Shown piece after piece: positions 1-9,334 of a DNA stretch of 64,000 nucleotides. The stretch lies in NCBI RefSeq assembly GCF_001942305.1, contig NZ_MKKE01000011.1:219170-283169 (forward strand), given 5' to 3'. The position numbers were made by a program, and so were the translations under genes. Within the stretch, counting starts at the first letter, position 1; each line of letters opens with the position of its first letter. The DNA comes from Saccharomonospora sp. CUA-673 (GTDB lineage Bacteria > Actinomycetota > Actinomycetes > Mycobacteriales > Pseudonocardiaceae). The notes beneath the pieces were generated by a model. It searched no databases, was not told the origin of the DNA, and saw only the letters and a program-made list of their open reading frames with translations.

Positions 1-1332
1 GTGTCGGCCGACCCGTCGTTCGCCGACAGCCGCATCGTGCCGGGCCCGCTGCTCACGCCGAAGACCGGCGGTACCGGCAAGGTGCGGGTGCGCGGCCTGC
101 CGACGGGCGAGGACGTGCACTATCGCGTCATCGCCGAGGACCTCGACGGCCGGGCCACGTCCGAACCCGTCGTCGGCCGCCTGCGCACCGCGCCCACCGG
201 ACCCGCGGACGTGCGGCTGCTGTGGGCCGGTGACGTCGCGGGCCAGGGCTGGGGCATCAACCCCGACATCGGCGGCATGCCGGCCTTCTCCGCCATGGCC
301 GCCCGCAGGCCCGACCTGTTCCTGCACAGCGGGGACGCGGTCTACGCCGACGACCCGATCGAGGAGACGGTGACCCTGCCCGACGGGCGCGTGTACCGCA
401 GCCTCGTCACGGAGGCCAAGTCGAAGGTCGCCGAGACCGTCGACGAGTTCCGCGGCCAGTACGCCTACAACCTGATGGCCGAGAGCATGCGCGAGTTCAA
501 CGCGCTCGTGCCCAGCTACGTGCAGTGGGACGACCACGAGGTCGTCAACAACTGGTACCCGGGCGAGATCCTCGACCTGCCCGAGTACACCGAGAAGCGG
601 GTCGACGTGCTGGCCGCGCGGGCGCTGCAGGCGTTCCACGAGTGGCACCCGATCGACCAGAAGCGCGCCGAGGACGGCCGCATCCACCGCAACTTCTCCT
701 ACGGCGACCACGTCGAGATCTTCGTGCTCGACATGCGCAGCTACAAGGACCGCAACGACGCCGACCAGCGCGGCGACGGCCACGTCCTGGGCGAGCGGCA
801 GGCCGACTGGCTGCTGCGTTCGCTCAAGCAGAGCAAGGCCACGTGGAAGATCATCCAGGCCGACCTGCCGATCGGCCTGATCGTCCCGGACGGCGACGAC
901 GTGCCGGACCAGGAGGGCGTCGCCAACGGTCTGCCCGGCCAGCCCGGCGGCCGCGAGGTCGAACTGGCCCGGATCCTGTCGGGCATCGCCCGCATGGACA
1001 TCCGCAACGTCGTCTGGCTGACCGCCGACGTGCACTACACCGCCGCGCACCACTACTCCCCGGACCGGGCCGCGTTCGGCGACTTCCTCCCGTTCTGGGA
1101 GTTCGTCTCCGGCCCGATCCACGCCGGCGCGTTCGGGCCCAACGACCTGGACCCCACGTTCGGGCCGGAGGTCGTGTTCAAGCACCACCCGGAGGAGGCC
1201 AACCTCTCGCCGATGGAGGGCTTCCAGCACTTCGGCGAGGTCAACGTCGACGCGGCGAGCGGCGCGCTGACCGTCGACCTGCGCGACGGCACCGGCGCCT
1301 CGCTGTGGTCGAAGACGCTCCAGCCGGAATGA
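1..1332 (+). CDS. phoD: alkaline phosphatase D (PhoD) family protein, 5' truncated
   Basis: Calcium/iron-dependent phosphodiesterase/phosphomonoesterase family, normally exported to scavenge phosphate. The frame is open from base 1 and the protein starts inside the fibronectin-like N-terminal region; the usual Tat signal peptide is missing, so the true start lies before the window. Visible metal-site motifs are AGDVAGQG (about residue 77), LHSGDAVYAD (about 108), WDDHEVVNNW (about 175) and the C-terminal TADVHYTAAHHY (about 342), in the family order. About 440 residues are seen against about 520 in full members. It ends at a TGA ten bases before a perfect hairpin. The family is clear; the substrate is not. 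Confidence 0.9.
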   Translation: MSADPSFADSRIVPGPLLTPKTGGTGKVRVRGLPTGEDVHYRVIAEDLDGRATSEPVVGRLRTAPTGPADVRLLWAGDVAGQGWGINPDIGGMPAFSAMAARRPDLFLHSGDAVYADDPIEETVTLPDGRVYRSLVTEAKSKVAETVDEFRGQYAYNLMAESMREFNALVPSYVQWDDHEVVNNWYPGEILDLPEYTEKRVDVLAARALQAFHEWHPIDQKRAEDGRIHRNFSYGDHVEIFVLDMRSYKDRNDADQRGDGHVLGERQADWLLRSLKQSKATWKIIQADLPIGLIVPDGDDVPDQEGVANGLPGQPGGREVELARILSGIARMDIRNVVWLTADVHYTAAHHYSPDRAAFGDFLPFWEFVSGPIHAGAFGPNDLDPTFGPEVVFKHHPEEANLSPMEGFQHFGEVNVDAASGALTVDLRDGTGASLWSKTLQPE

Positions 1333-1340
1333 CGCACGGC

Positions 1341-1365
1341 TGAGGCGAGAACTGGTCTCGCCTCA
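1341..1365. terminator. bidirectional hairpin terminator between phoD and the convergent reductase
   Basis: A perfect 10-bp inverted repeat TGAGGCGAGA / TCTCGCCTCA with a 5-base loop. It sits between two convergent genes and its right arm contains the stop codon of the minus-strand gene. There is no T-run, as is common for actinobacterial terminators. Confidence 0.7.
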
Positions 1366-2246
1366 TCGCGGGGTGCGGATCCCGTCGATGATGCGGGACC
1401 AGTTCTCCGTGCCGTGGCCGTCGGCGAGTGCGCGGTGATAGTGCCCCTGGACGGCGTGCGGCAGCGTGAGGTCGATGCCGGCGTCCTCGCTCGCGGCGAC
1501 GATGTGGTCGGTGGTGGCGCCCATCATCGCGGCGGTGCTGAGATGCCCCGGATGCTCACCGGCGTCGATCTCCGCGCCGAGGTCGCCCCCGGCCGAGAGC
1601 ATCGCCGGAATGCCGGTGACGGTCGGCCAGACCTCCGGCAGGAACTCGCGGGCGCTCACCCCGGCCGAGCCCACCAGCGCGGTGGCGTGCATCAGGGCCG
1701 ACAGCGTCGTGAGGAAGACGTCCAGATGCGCCTGGTACATCAGCTGCGCGAGCCCGGGATCCGCACCGAGATACCGGGGCTCGGCGATCAGGGCCAGGAC
1801 CTCGCGCGCCTTGTCGAAGTCGGCGCGGGGGCCGCTGTAGTAGGCGAAGGCCGCCTCGGTGCCCAGCATGGGCGCCGGCACCATGAGCCCGCCGACCAGC
1901 AGGCGGGCGCCGTGGCCGGCGGCCCACTCGGCAGCCTCGCGGGTGCGCGCGGGGGAGTCGGAACTGACGTTGATGAGGGTGCGCCCGGACAGCTCGGCCT
2001 CGGAGCCGTCGAGGATCTCGTCCATGGCGCGGTAGTCGGTGAGGCTGAGCAGGACCAGCTCGCCGGCGGTCAGCGCCTCGCCGGGGGTGGCCGCGAGACG
2101 GGCGCCTCGGCGACGACGCCCTCGGCGCGGCTCGGTGTGCGGTTCCAGACCACCACCTCGTGCCCGGCCTTCAGGAGGCACCGGGTCATGGTCTGCCCCA
2201 TGGGCCCCAGGCCGATCACGCTGATGGGTGCCGGGTCGCTCGTCAT
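1363..2246 (-). CDS. NADP-binding reductase of the 6-phosphogluconate dehydrogenase / imine reductase type (frameshifted)
   Basis: Predicted NADPH-dependent 3-hydroxyacid dehydrogenase or imine reductase-like enzyme. The N-terminus (start at 2246) reads [20 protein letters not shown] with the GxGxMG dinucleotide-binding loop and [17 protein letters not shown]. The frame then breaks at about 2100-2106 and continues in the next frame as [20 protein letters not shown] through a helical C-terminal domain to the stop at 1363. The length (884 bp) is one base short of a whole number of codons; restoring one base gives 294 residues, normal for the family. It is divergent from an HxlR regulator, which probably controls it. 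The substrate is unknown. Confidence 0.75.
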
Positions 2247-2311
2247 GGCGGGTTCCTTCGTTGAGGTTGTCGCTGTCCTCGTTCATGCTTGGCCAGTACG
2301 GAAAAATCAGG

Positions 2312-2352
2312 AAGTACGCACTAATTGCTGCGGTACTTACTTTCTGGTAAGT
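2312..2352. promoter_or_regulatory. candidate HxlR operator in the divergent intergenic region
   Basis: Two overlapping dyads lie between the reductase and the HxlR gene: AAGTAC (2312-2317) with GTACTT (2333-2338), whose centres are 21 bp apart, and ACTTAC (2335-2340) with GTAAGT (2347-2352). This stretch is unusually AT-rich for the window. Placement and spacing suit binding by a dimeric winged-helix repressor; binding itself is inferred. Confidence 0.45.
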
Positions 2353-2368
2353 GCCTCGAGGGAGCGGC

Positions 2369-2749
2369 ATGCCGAACACACCGAGATGCGGGCCGTACAT
2401 CTGCGGGATCGACGCCGCGATGGACGTCGTCAGCGTCAAGTGGAAGGGCCTGATCCTCTGGGAGCTGGAGGAGCACGGCGTCCGGCGCTTCGCGCAGCTG
2501 CGGCGCGGCCTGGTCGGGGTGAGCGAGAAGATGCTCACCCAGCACCTGCGGGAGATGGAGCAGGACGGCCTCATCCACCGCGAGGTCTACCCCGAGGTGC
2601 CGCCGCGTGTGGAGTACTCCCTGACCGAGCACGGCCGGACGCTGAACCAGGCTCTCGCCCCGCTCGGGGACTGGGGACGCGAGCGGATCCGCCGCGAGGA
2701 GTCCGAACTCGTCGAACACCCCGAGGCCGAGTCGATGCCCCGGCCGTGA
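2369..2749 (+). CDS. HxlR-family winged-helix transcriptional regulator
   Basis: Small one-domain DNA-binding protein (126 residues from this start). CGPYICGIDAAMDVVSVKWK followed by a winged helix (VSEKMLTQHLREMEQDGLIHREVYPEVPPRVEYSLTEHGRTL) is the classic HxlR/MarR-like layout; the N-terminal cysteines (CGPYIC) could sense redox or electrophilic stress, as in some relatives. The ATG at 2369 is chosen because GAGGGAG (2358-2364) lies just before it; a GTG at 2351 would lie inside the putative operator. It is divergent from the reductase at 1363-2246, suggesting local control of that gene. Confidence 0.85.
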   Translation: MPNTPRCGPYICGIDAAMDVVSVKWKGLILWELEEHGVRRFAQLRRGLVGVSEKMLTQHLREMEQDGLIHREVYPEVPPRVEYSLTEHGRTLNQALAPLGDWGRERIRREESELVEHPEAESMPRP

Positions 2750-2886
2750 ACCCGCCGCACCCCTGACCGACGGGGCCTCCCTGCGAAAACTCGACGGGAC
2801 GGCCCCCGATACGCTGTGCCCGTCCGCCGGCGCGGGGCACAGTCCGCCGGCACCTCAGACATCGTTTCGAGAAGGAGTACTACCCC

Positions 2887-3297
2887 GTGACTGAGCGCAC
2901 GCTGGTTCTGGTCAAGCCCGATGGCGTCAAGCGGGGCCTGGTCGGTGAGGTCATCTCGCGCATCGAGCGCAAGGGACTGTCGCTCGCCGCGATGGACCTG
3001 CGCACCGTCGAGCGTTCCGTGGCCGAGGAGCACTACGCCGAGCACAAGGACAAGCCGTTCTTCGGCGAGCTGCTCGAGTTCATCACCTCCGGCCAGGTCG
3101 TGGCCATGGCCGTCGAGGGGCCGCGGGCCATCACCGCGTTCCGTCAGCTCGCGGGCGGCACCGACCCCGTCGAGAAGGCGACGCCCGGCACGATCCGCGG
3201 CGACTTCGCCCTCGAGACCCAGTTCAACCTGGTGCACGGTTCGGACTCCCCGGAGTCGGCCGAGCGCGAGCTGAAGCTGTGGTTCCCCAACAGCTGA
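2887..3297 (+). CDS. ndk: nucleoside diphosphate kinase
   Basis: Transfers the gamma phosphate from ATP to nucleoside diphosphates through a phosphohistidine, keeping NTP and dNTP pools balanced in the cytosol. The 136-residue length is standard. The N-terminus [20 protein letters not shown] and the active-site segment [16 protein letters not shown], with catalytic His117, are diagnostic. It starts with GTG at 2887, nine bases after GAAGGAG (2871-2877). It stands alone and is followed by a hairpin at 3319-3351. Confidence 0.98.
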   Translation: MTERTLVLVKPDGVKRGLVGEVISRIERKGLSLAAMDLRTVERSVAEEHYAEHKDKPFFGELLEFITSGQVVAMAVEGPRAITAFRQLAGGTDPVEKATPGTIRGDFALETQFNLVHGSDSPESAERELKLWFPNS

Positions 3298-3318
3298 GCG
3301 ATTTCGAGCGGTAGCCAC

Positions 3319-3351
3319 GGCGGCCGTCCTCCCACTCGGAGGGCGGCCGCC
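3319..3351 (+). terminator. hairpin terminator after ndk
   Basis: Inverted repeat GGCGGCCGTCCTCC / GGAGGGCGGCCGCC, 14 bp with one G-U pair and a 5-base loop, 22 bp after the ndk stop. No strong T-tract follows. Confidence 0.6.
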
Positions 3352-3414
3352 GTTCGTGTGCGAGGGGCGTATTTCCGTCGTTTCGTGTCGGGGGTTCGTG
3401 GCAAGGTTCTGCGG

Positions 3415-4356
3415 GTGAGCGGTGAACACACGGACCTGGCGATGGTCGAGGCGAAGGCGCTGGTGAAGCGCTTCGGCGAGTTCGAGGCCGTGCGCGGTGT
3501 CGATGTCCAGGTGCGGCGCGGGGAGGCGTTCGGGTTCCTGGGGCCGAACGGCGCGGGCAAGTCGTCGACGATGCGGATGATCGCCTCGACGTCGCCGCGC
3601 TCCGACGGGCACCTGTCGGTGCTGGGGATGGACCCGGACGTCGAGGGTCCGCGGATCCGCGCCCGGCTGGGGTCGGTGCCCCAGCAGGACAACCTCGACA
3701 CCGAACTGACCGTGCGGCAGAACCTGCACATCTACGGCCGCTACTTCGGATTGTCGCGGGCGCAGGTCCGCAGCAAGGCGACCGAGCTGCTCGAGTTCGC
3801 CCAGCTGACCGAGAAGGCCGACGCGCTGGTCGACACGTTGTCCGGCGGCATGAAACGGCGGCTGACGATCGCCCGGTCGCTGGTCAACGACCCGGACCTG
3901 CTGCTGCTCGACGAACCGACCACCGGCCTCGACCCGCAGGCGCGGCACATGCTGTGGGACCGGCTGTTCCGGCTCAAGGCCGAGGGCGTCACGCTGATCA
4001 TCACGAGCCACTACATGGACGAGGTGGAACAGCTCTGCGACCGGCTGGTCGTCATGGACGACGGCCGCATCGTCGCCGAGGGCTCGCCCGCCGAGCTGAT
4101 CTCCCGGTTCTCCACCCGCGAGGTGCTCGAACTGCGGTTCCCGCCGGGGGAGCAGGCCGGCGTGGTGGATGCGGTCGCCGAGTTCGGCGAACGCATCGAG
4201 GATCTGCCCGACCGCGTGCTCGTCTACACCTCCGACGGCGAACGCGCGCTCGAGGGCGTGCACGGCCGGGGGCTGCGGCCCGTGTCGAGCCTGGTGCGAC
4301 GCAGCACCCTCGAGGACGTCTTCCTGCGTCTGACCGGCCGGACGTTGGTGGACTGA
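3415..4356 (+). CDS. ABC-2 type transporter ATP-binding protein (DrrA/NodI-like)
   Basis: Nucleotide-binding subunit that should power the two membrane proteins encoded next. Walker A GPNGAGKSS (about residue 43), signature LSGGMKRR (about 143), Walker B LLLLDEPTTGLD and the switch His in TSHYMDE are all present, with a DrrA-type C-terminal extension of about 90 residues. The GTG at 3415 is chosen because relatives begin near it; an in-frame GTG at 3358 and ATG at 3442 are alternatives. The stop (4354-4356) is one base from the next ATG, so the exporter genes are one operon. Drug, lipid or polyketide substrates are typical of the family; none can be assigned here. Confidence 0.9.
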   Translation: MSGEHTDLAMVEAKALVKRFGEFEAVRGVDVQVRRGEAFGFLGPNGAGKSSTMRMIASTSPRSDGHLSVLGMDPDVEGPRIRARLGSVPQQDNLDTELTVRQNLHIYGRYFGLSRAQVRSKATELLEFAQLTEKADALVDTLSGGMKRRLTIARSLVNDPDLLLLDEPTTGLDPQARHMLWDRLFRLKAEGVTLIITSHYMDEVEQLCDRLVVMDDGRIVAEGSPAELISRFSTREVLELRFPPGEQAGVVDAVAEFGERIEDLPDRVLVYTSDGERALEGVHGRGLRPVSSLVRRSTLEDVFLRLTGRTLVD

Positions 4357-4357
4357 C

Positions 4358-5211
4358 ATGGCCTCCACCTCGACGCCGACCTCCGGCCCGTCGCCCGCAG
4401 CGTCGGCCGAGCCGTCGCGCGCGAGCGGGCGGGTGCTCGGTTCCTGGCACGCGGCCTGGCTGCGGGTCGAAGCGCACTGGACGTGGTACCGCCGCTACTG
4501 GCGCTCCAGCCTGTACTCCTCGGGCCTGCATCCGGTGCTGTTCCTGGCCGCGATGGGCCTGGGATTCGGTTCGCAGGTCGAGGCGGGCCCGGCGACCGGT
4601 GGACTGGCCTACGTGCACTACGTCGCGCCCGCGCTGCTCGTCGCGGGCGCGCGCAGAACGCGGTCGGCGAGTCCAGTTATCCCGTGCTGTCGGGGTTCAA
4701 ATGGCAGAAGGACTACTTCGCCGTGACCGCGACGCCGGTGACCGCCGGACAGCTGCTGGGCGGGCAGATCATCTGGCTCACGTTGCGGGTGGGTATCGCC
4801 TGCGTGGTCTACGTCCTCGTCGCGACACTGTTCGGTGCATGGCTGAATCTCGGCGCGCTGCTGGTGATCCCCGTGGGCATCCTGGCGGCGCTTGCGTGCG
4901 GGGTGCCGATCATGGCCGTCGCGGCGACCACCTACAACGAGGGCGAACGGTTCGCCTCGATCTTCCGGTTCGTGGTCATGCCGATGATCCTGTTCTCCGG
5001 CACGTTCTTCCCGATCGAGCAGCTGCCCGGCGTGGTGCGCTGGCTGGCGTGGATCTCGCCGGTGTGGCACGGCAACGAACTCGCCCGCGGCGTGACCCTC
5101 GGCGGGCTCGACGTGCTGCCCGCGCTCGGCCACCTCGCGTTCCTGGGTGCGGTGCTGTGCCTCAGCGCCGTCGCCGCGCGGCGGTACTTCTACCGACGGC
5201 TGGTGGTCTGA
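4358..5211 (+). CDS. ABC-2 type transporter permease (NodJ/DrrB-like), frameshifted
   Basis: Membrane subunit of the exporter. The first frame gives the cytoplasmic N-terminus, YRRYWRSSLYSSGLHPVLFL and YVHYVAPALLVAG; homology then continues in the next frame as AQNAVGESSYPVLSGFKWQK to the stop at 5211, with about five further hydrophobic segments and the family-typical VMPMILFSGTFFPIEQLP. The break is at about 4652-4658. The length is one base short of whole codons; restoring it gives 284 residues, the same as the second permease. With that base absent the protein would end after about 122 residues. It starts one base after the ATPase gene. Confidence 0.8.
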
Positions 5212-5212
5212 A

Positions 5213-6067
5213 ATGACGACCGACATCGGCACCGACACCGCCACCGCCGCCACTACGCCGAGCCGCCGCGGGCTGCTGTTGCGGATGCTGCCCGCGTCCG
5301 TCTACACCGGACGCGCGCGGATGCTGCTCGAACGGTCGGCGCTGGTGTACTCGCGCGCCTGGCTGGTGTTCGTCTCCGGCGTGGTCGAACCCGTGCTGTT
5401 CCTGTTGGCGTTCCAGGTGGGGTTCGGCCGACTCGTCGGCGACGTCGTCGGCCCCGGCGGCGAACCGATGAGCTACGTCGCCTTCGTCGCGCCCGCGCTG
5501 CTGGCGGCCTCGGCGATGAACGGCGCCGTGTTCGACTCGACGTTCAACGTGTTCTTCAAGTTCCGCTACAACAAGACCTACGACGCGATGCTCGCGACGC
5601 CGTTGGGTCCGCTCGACATCGCACTCGGCGAGATCAGCTGGGCCGTGCTGCGCGGCGGGTTGTACGCGGTGGCATTCCTCGGCGTCATGGCCGGATTCGG
5701 ACTGGTCACCTCGCCGTGGGCGCTGCTGCTCGTCCCGGTCGCGTTGTTGGTGTCGTTCGCGTTCGCGGCCGTCGGCATGGTGTGCGCGACGTTCCTGAAG
5801 TCGCCGGCCCAGTTCGAGTTCGTGCAGCTGGCCGTGATGCCGATGTTCCTGCTGTCGACCACGTTCTACCCGCTGGCCGTCTACCCCGAGCCGCTGCAAT
5901 ACCTCGTGCAGTGCCTGCCGCTGTACCACGGCATCGAACTGGCGCGTGGGCTGTCGATCGGGGTGCTCGACGTCAGCATGATCGGCCACACCGCCTACCT
6001 GCTCGCGCTCGCCGCGGTCGGGGCCTACTTCACGGCCAAGCGCCTCGCGCGCCTGCTGATCACGTGA
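5213..6067 (+). CDS. ABC-2 type transporter permease (NodJ/DrrB-like)
   Basis: Second membrane subunit of the exporter, 284 residues with about six transmembrane segments. The N-terminal 25 residues are rich in Thr/Ala and cytoplasmic; SGVVEPVLFLLAFQVGFG, MSYVAFVAPALLAASAMNGA and VMPMFLLSTTFYPLAVYPE are ABC-2 hallmarks. It is related to the preceding permease (shared AMNGA/AQNAV and FPIEQ/YPLAV regions), so the pair probably forms a heterodimer with the ATPase encoded first. The ATG at 5213 is two bases past the previous stop. Its TGA (6065-6067) abuts the stop of the convergent TetR gene. Confidence 0.9.
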   Translation: MTTDIGTDTATAATTPSRRGLLLRMLPASVYTGRARMLLERSALVYSRAWLVFVSGVVEPVLFLLAFQVGFGRLVGDVVGPGGEPMSYVAFVAPALLAASAMNGAVFDSTFNVFFKFRYNKTYDAMLATPLGPLDIALGEISWAVLRGGLYAVAFLGVMAGFGLVTSPWALLLVPVALLVSFAFAAVGMVCATFLKSPAQFEFVQLAVMPMFLLSTTFYPLAVYPEPLQYLVQCLPLYHGIELARGLSIGVLDVSMIGHTAYLLALAAVGAYFTAKRLARLLIT

Positions 6068-6627
6068 TCAGTCGCGGCTCGCCGCGTGCGCCCGGAGCCC
6101 GGACAGGATGAGCTCGACCGACTCGTGCAGGCCCGAACGGCCGGCGGGCGGTGCGTCGATGCGCCCGCGCTCGCCGCCTGCAGCGCGGTCTGCTCCTCGA
6201 CCGTGTGGCCGAACACGAGATGCAGCAGTCCGCGTGCTCCGACGTCGACGAGGTCGGCGGGCAGATCGGCCTCGGCGAGCGCGGCGCGCAGCCGGTGTCC
6301 GGGGTCGCCGGCGCCGAGGCCGAACGTGTGCGCGGTGACGACGACCTCGGCGCCGTCGCGGTAGGCGAGCATCGCCTCGCGCAGCTCGGTGCAGAGCTCG
6401 ACGACCCGGGCGTCCCAGCGTTGCGCGCGTTGCGGCCGGCGGCCTCGTTCGAGGATCTCGTCGGCGACGGCGGCCAGCAGGGTCTGTTTGTCGGCGACGT
6501 GGTGGTACAGCGCGCTGGGGCGCACGTCGAGTTCGGCGGCCAGCCGGCGCATGGTCAGCGATTCCAGCCCGTACTCGTCGAGCACGCTGATCGCGCGTGC
6601 GACGACGTCGGCCCTGCGGTGACGCAC
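6068..6627 (-). CDS. bioQ: TetR-family repressor, probably BioQ (frameshifted near the C-terminus)
   Basis: N-terminal TetR helix-turn-helix: VVARAISVLDEYGLESLTMR, then RLAAELDVRPSALYHHVADK. The GTG start at 6627 follows GGGAGGG. Ligand-domain helices follow to VEEQTALQAA, where the frame breaks at about 6176-6186; the natural end GRSGLHESVELILSGLRAHA lies in the next frame with its stop at 6068. One restored base gives 186 residues. It is divergent from bioB, and the shared intergenic region holds two TGAAC-N3-GTTCA palindromes very close to the BioQ site known in Corynebacterium and Mycobacterium (TGAAC-N3-GTTAC). The BioQ name is an inference from this context. Confidence 0.75.
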
Positions 6628-6654
6628 GCGATCCCTCCCGGGCGAGCGGTGGCG

Positions 6655-6714
6655 TTGACCCGGACTGTCTATCACCCTAACCTGAACGCCGTTCAACTGA
6701 ACGGTGTTCAGGTT
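6655..6714 (+). promoter_or_regulatory. bioB promoter overlapped by two tandem BioQ-type operators
   Basis: A -35 hexamer TTGACC (6655-6660), 17-bp spacer and -10 TAACCT (6678-6683) point at bioB. Two perfect palindromes follow: TGAACGCCGTTCA (6683-6695) and TGAACGGTGTTCA (6698-6710), centres 15 bp apart, inside a larger near-palindrome from 6679 to 6714. The first abuts the -10, so a bound repressor would block transcription. The bioB ribosome site GGAGGG (6715-6720) comes directly after. Confidence 0.75.
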
Positions 6715-6724
6715 GGAGGGATCG

Positions 6725-7806
6725 ATGACCGACTTCCAGGGACTCGTCGACGCGGTGCTGGCCGGCACGCCGGCCGGCGACGACGACGCACGCGCCGTGC
6801 TGCTCGCCGACGACGAGCGCCTGCTGGAGGTGGTCGCCGCCGTGGGCAGGCTGCGGCGCCGGCACTTCGGCAACACCGTCAAGGTCAACTACCTCGTCAA
6901 CCTCAAATCGGGCCTGTGCCCCGAGGACTGCGGGTACTGCTCGCAGGCGCTCGGCTCGGACGCGCCGATCCTCAAGTACTCGTGGCTCTCGACCGAGGAG
7001 ACGCTCGCGCAGGCGGCCGCCGGGCTCGGCGCGGGCGCGAGCCGGGTGTGCCTCGTGGCCTCGGGGCGCGGTCCGTCCGACCGGGACGTCGAGCGTGTGG
7101 CCGACGCGGTCGGTGAGCTGCGGGCCCGGCACCCGGACGTCGAGGTGTGCGCCTGTCTCGGACTGCTGCGGGAGGGCCAGGCGCAGCGCCTGGCCGAGGC
7201 GGGGGTAGACGCCTACAACCACAACATCAACACCGCCGAGAGTCACCACGACGCCATCGTCGGCACGCACACCTACGCCGACCGCGTCGACACGGTGCGC
7301 AAGGCGGCCGGCGCCGGCCTGTCCCCGTGCTCCGGGCTCATCGCCGGCCTCGGCGAGACCGACGAGCAGCTCGTCGAAGCGCTGTTCGCGTTGCGGGAAC
7401 TCGGCTCCGAGTCGATCCCGGTGAACTTCCTGATGCCCTTCGACGGCACGCCGATGGCGGGCACCTGGGAACTCACGCCCACGCGGTGCGTGCGGATCCT
7501 CGCCGCGGCGCGGCTGGTATGCCCGGACCGGGAGATCCGCATCGCGGGCGGCCGGGAGATGCACCTGCGGTCGCTGCAGCCGATCGCGCTGCATCTGGCC
7601 AACTCGATCTTCCTCGGCGACTACCTCACGTCCGAGGGCCAGGAGGTGAAGGCCGACCTGGAGATGATCGCCGACAACGGCTTCGTGGTCCTCGGCGCGG
7701 ACCGGCAGCGGGCCCGGGCGACCACGCCTCCGGCGACCCAGGGCACTGCCGGCGATCTCGCGATCCGGCGCCGCGCGCGGGCACCGAGCAGCTGCCGAAC
7801 GCCTGA
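6725..7806 (+). CDS. bioB: biotin synthase (frameshift near the C-terminus)
   Basis: Radical SAM enzyme that inserts sulfur into dethiobiotin, the last step of biotin synthesis. The SAM cluster motif [10 protein letters not shown] is seen about 60 residues from the start, with [10 protein letters not shown] and [10 protein letters not shown] for substrate and [2Fe-2S] binding. The ATG at 6725 follows GGAGGG. Near the end, IRRRARAP runs on to a late stop, whereas the expected end [10 protein letters not shown] and its TGA (7804-7806) are one frame over; the break is at about 7770-7778. With one base restored the protein is 360 residues. The core is intact either way. bioA, bioD and bioF are not in the window. 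Repression by the divergent BioQ-like protein is likely. Confidence 0.93.
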
Positions 7807-7832
7807 CGAGCGCCCGGCCGGTCCTCGTCGGC

Positions 7833-9334
7833 TCAGTTGTCGGTGCTGAGCAGGACCGACAACTGGTGGACGGTCCGTGCGGCCTTGGCGTCGACCATGC
7901 CGGCGCCGTGGAAGGCGTCGTCGCCGCGGGGGCCGCTGCACTCGCCGTCCTCACGCGCCGCGGACGGGCAGTCGAGCGGCCGTGCCTGCCGGCCCAGCAG
8001 CTGCCGGATCTCGTCGGGGGAGCGGTCGGTGGCCAGCAGTGCCGCGGCGCCGGAGACGTGCGGGGCCGCCATCGACGTGCCGCACAGCCGGTCGTAGCCG
8101 CCCGGAACGGTCGACACCACGCAGTCGCCCGCCGTACCGCCGGGCGCGGCCAGGTCGATCACGCCGCGGCCGTAGGAGCTGTAGTCGGCCTTCTCCGCGT
8201 GCCGGTCGACGGCCGAGACCGTGACCGTCTCCTGCAGCGCGGCCGGCACGGCCACGCACGCCCGCGCGAGGGCCTCGTCGGCGCCGGAGGTCCGGCCCGA
8301 GTGCTCGCTGCCCGGCAGCGGTGCCAGTTCGAGGCCGTCGTTGGTGGCGGCGGCGACGTTGAGCGTGCCCGCCTGATCGGCGAACTCGACCGCCCGCGCG
8401 ACGGCCTCGTGCACGACCGCGCGCCCCGGTCCCGCCGTGCACGCCACGCCCGTCGGCGCGACCGTGAAGCTCGCATTGGTGACGTCCAGGCCGTGGCGGG
8501 CCGCCCACACGTAGCCGCAGACCGCGGCCTCCGGCGTGACATACCCGTCGGCGCCGACCACGCGCACGGAGGCGAGCCGGGTCCCCGGCGCCACGCCGGT
8601 CACGCCCGATCCGTCGTCGGCGGCGGCCACGATCCCGGCCACGTGCGTGCCGTGCGGTGACGGCTCGGATTCCGGCGACCGGTCCGCGTGCGGCGGTTCC
8701 GGCGACCAGGCGGCCGGACGCGGTCGGGGACGCCGGTCAGACAGCCGGCGGAGGCGGCCGGGTCGATCGCGCCGGCCAGGTCGGGATGCGCGGCGTCGAT
8801 GCCGGAGTCGAGGACGCCGACCGTGACCTCGTCGAGGCCGTCCGGTTCGGCGGGCTTCAGGCGCGCGCCGGTGAGGTGCATGTCCCACTGCCCGTCGCCG
8901 AGGTCCGCGTGTTCGGTCGGGTGCGTGACGCTGGGTCCGGCGAGTGCGGATCCGGACGGTGCGGGCGTGGACGGCGCGGGCGTGGACGGCGCGGGGACGG
9001 ACAGGGTCGAGCCGTAGGCACGTTCGTGGCGGGCGCGGTCGGCGCTGAACGCCCGATCGGTGCCCAGGGTCGCGTCGAACTCCGGATCGGCGGACGTGGC
9101 GACGGCGACGGCTATGTCGGGGTGGTAGCCGGCCAACTCGCCGCACGCGGAGCGGATCACACGTTCGGCCTGGTCGGCCGGGGTGCCCTCGTCGAACAGG
9201 ACCACGTACCGCCACGCCCGGGAATCGGTGTGACAGGCCTCACCGTCTCGAGCGTGGGCCGGTGCGGTCATCGCGAGCTGACCGGCGAGCACGAGGACGG
9301 CGCAGGCAAGCAGTGCGTTCCCGCGGCCGAGCAC
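7833..9334 (-). CDS. secreted subtilisin-like serine protease (frameshifted)
   Basis: S8 family peptidase. From the start at 9334 there is a signal peptide ([19 protein letters not shown]), an inhibitor-like propeptide ([20 protein letters not shown]), a linker with three APSTP-type repeats, then the catalytic Asp in [15 protein letters not shown]. The frame breaks at about 8710-8725 and resumes one frame over with the catalytic His in [11 protein letters not shown] and Ser in [17 protein letters not shown]. The total is one base short of whole codons; restored length is 500 residues. No C-terminal membrane anchor is visible, so the product is probably released. The repeat linker (about 8940-9000) is prone to length change. 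Target unknown. Confidence 0.88.

Noticed and set aside
2587..4368. 593-codon minus-strand frame over ndk and the ABC ATPase
   Set aside because: Shadow of real genes in the third codon position; composition and lack of motifs rule it out.
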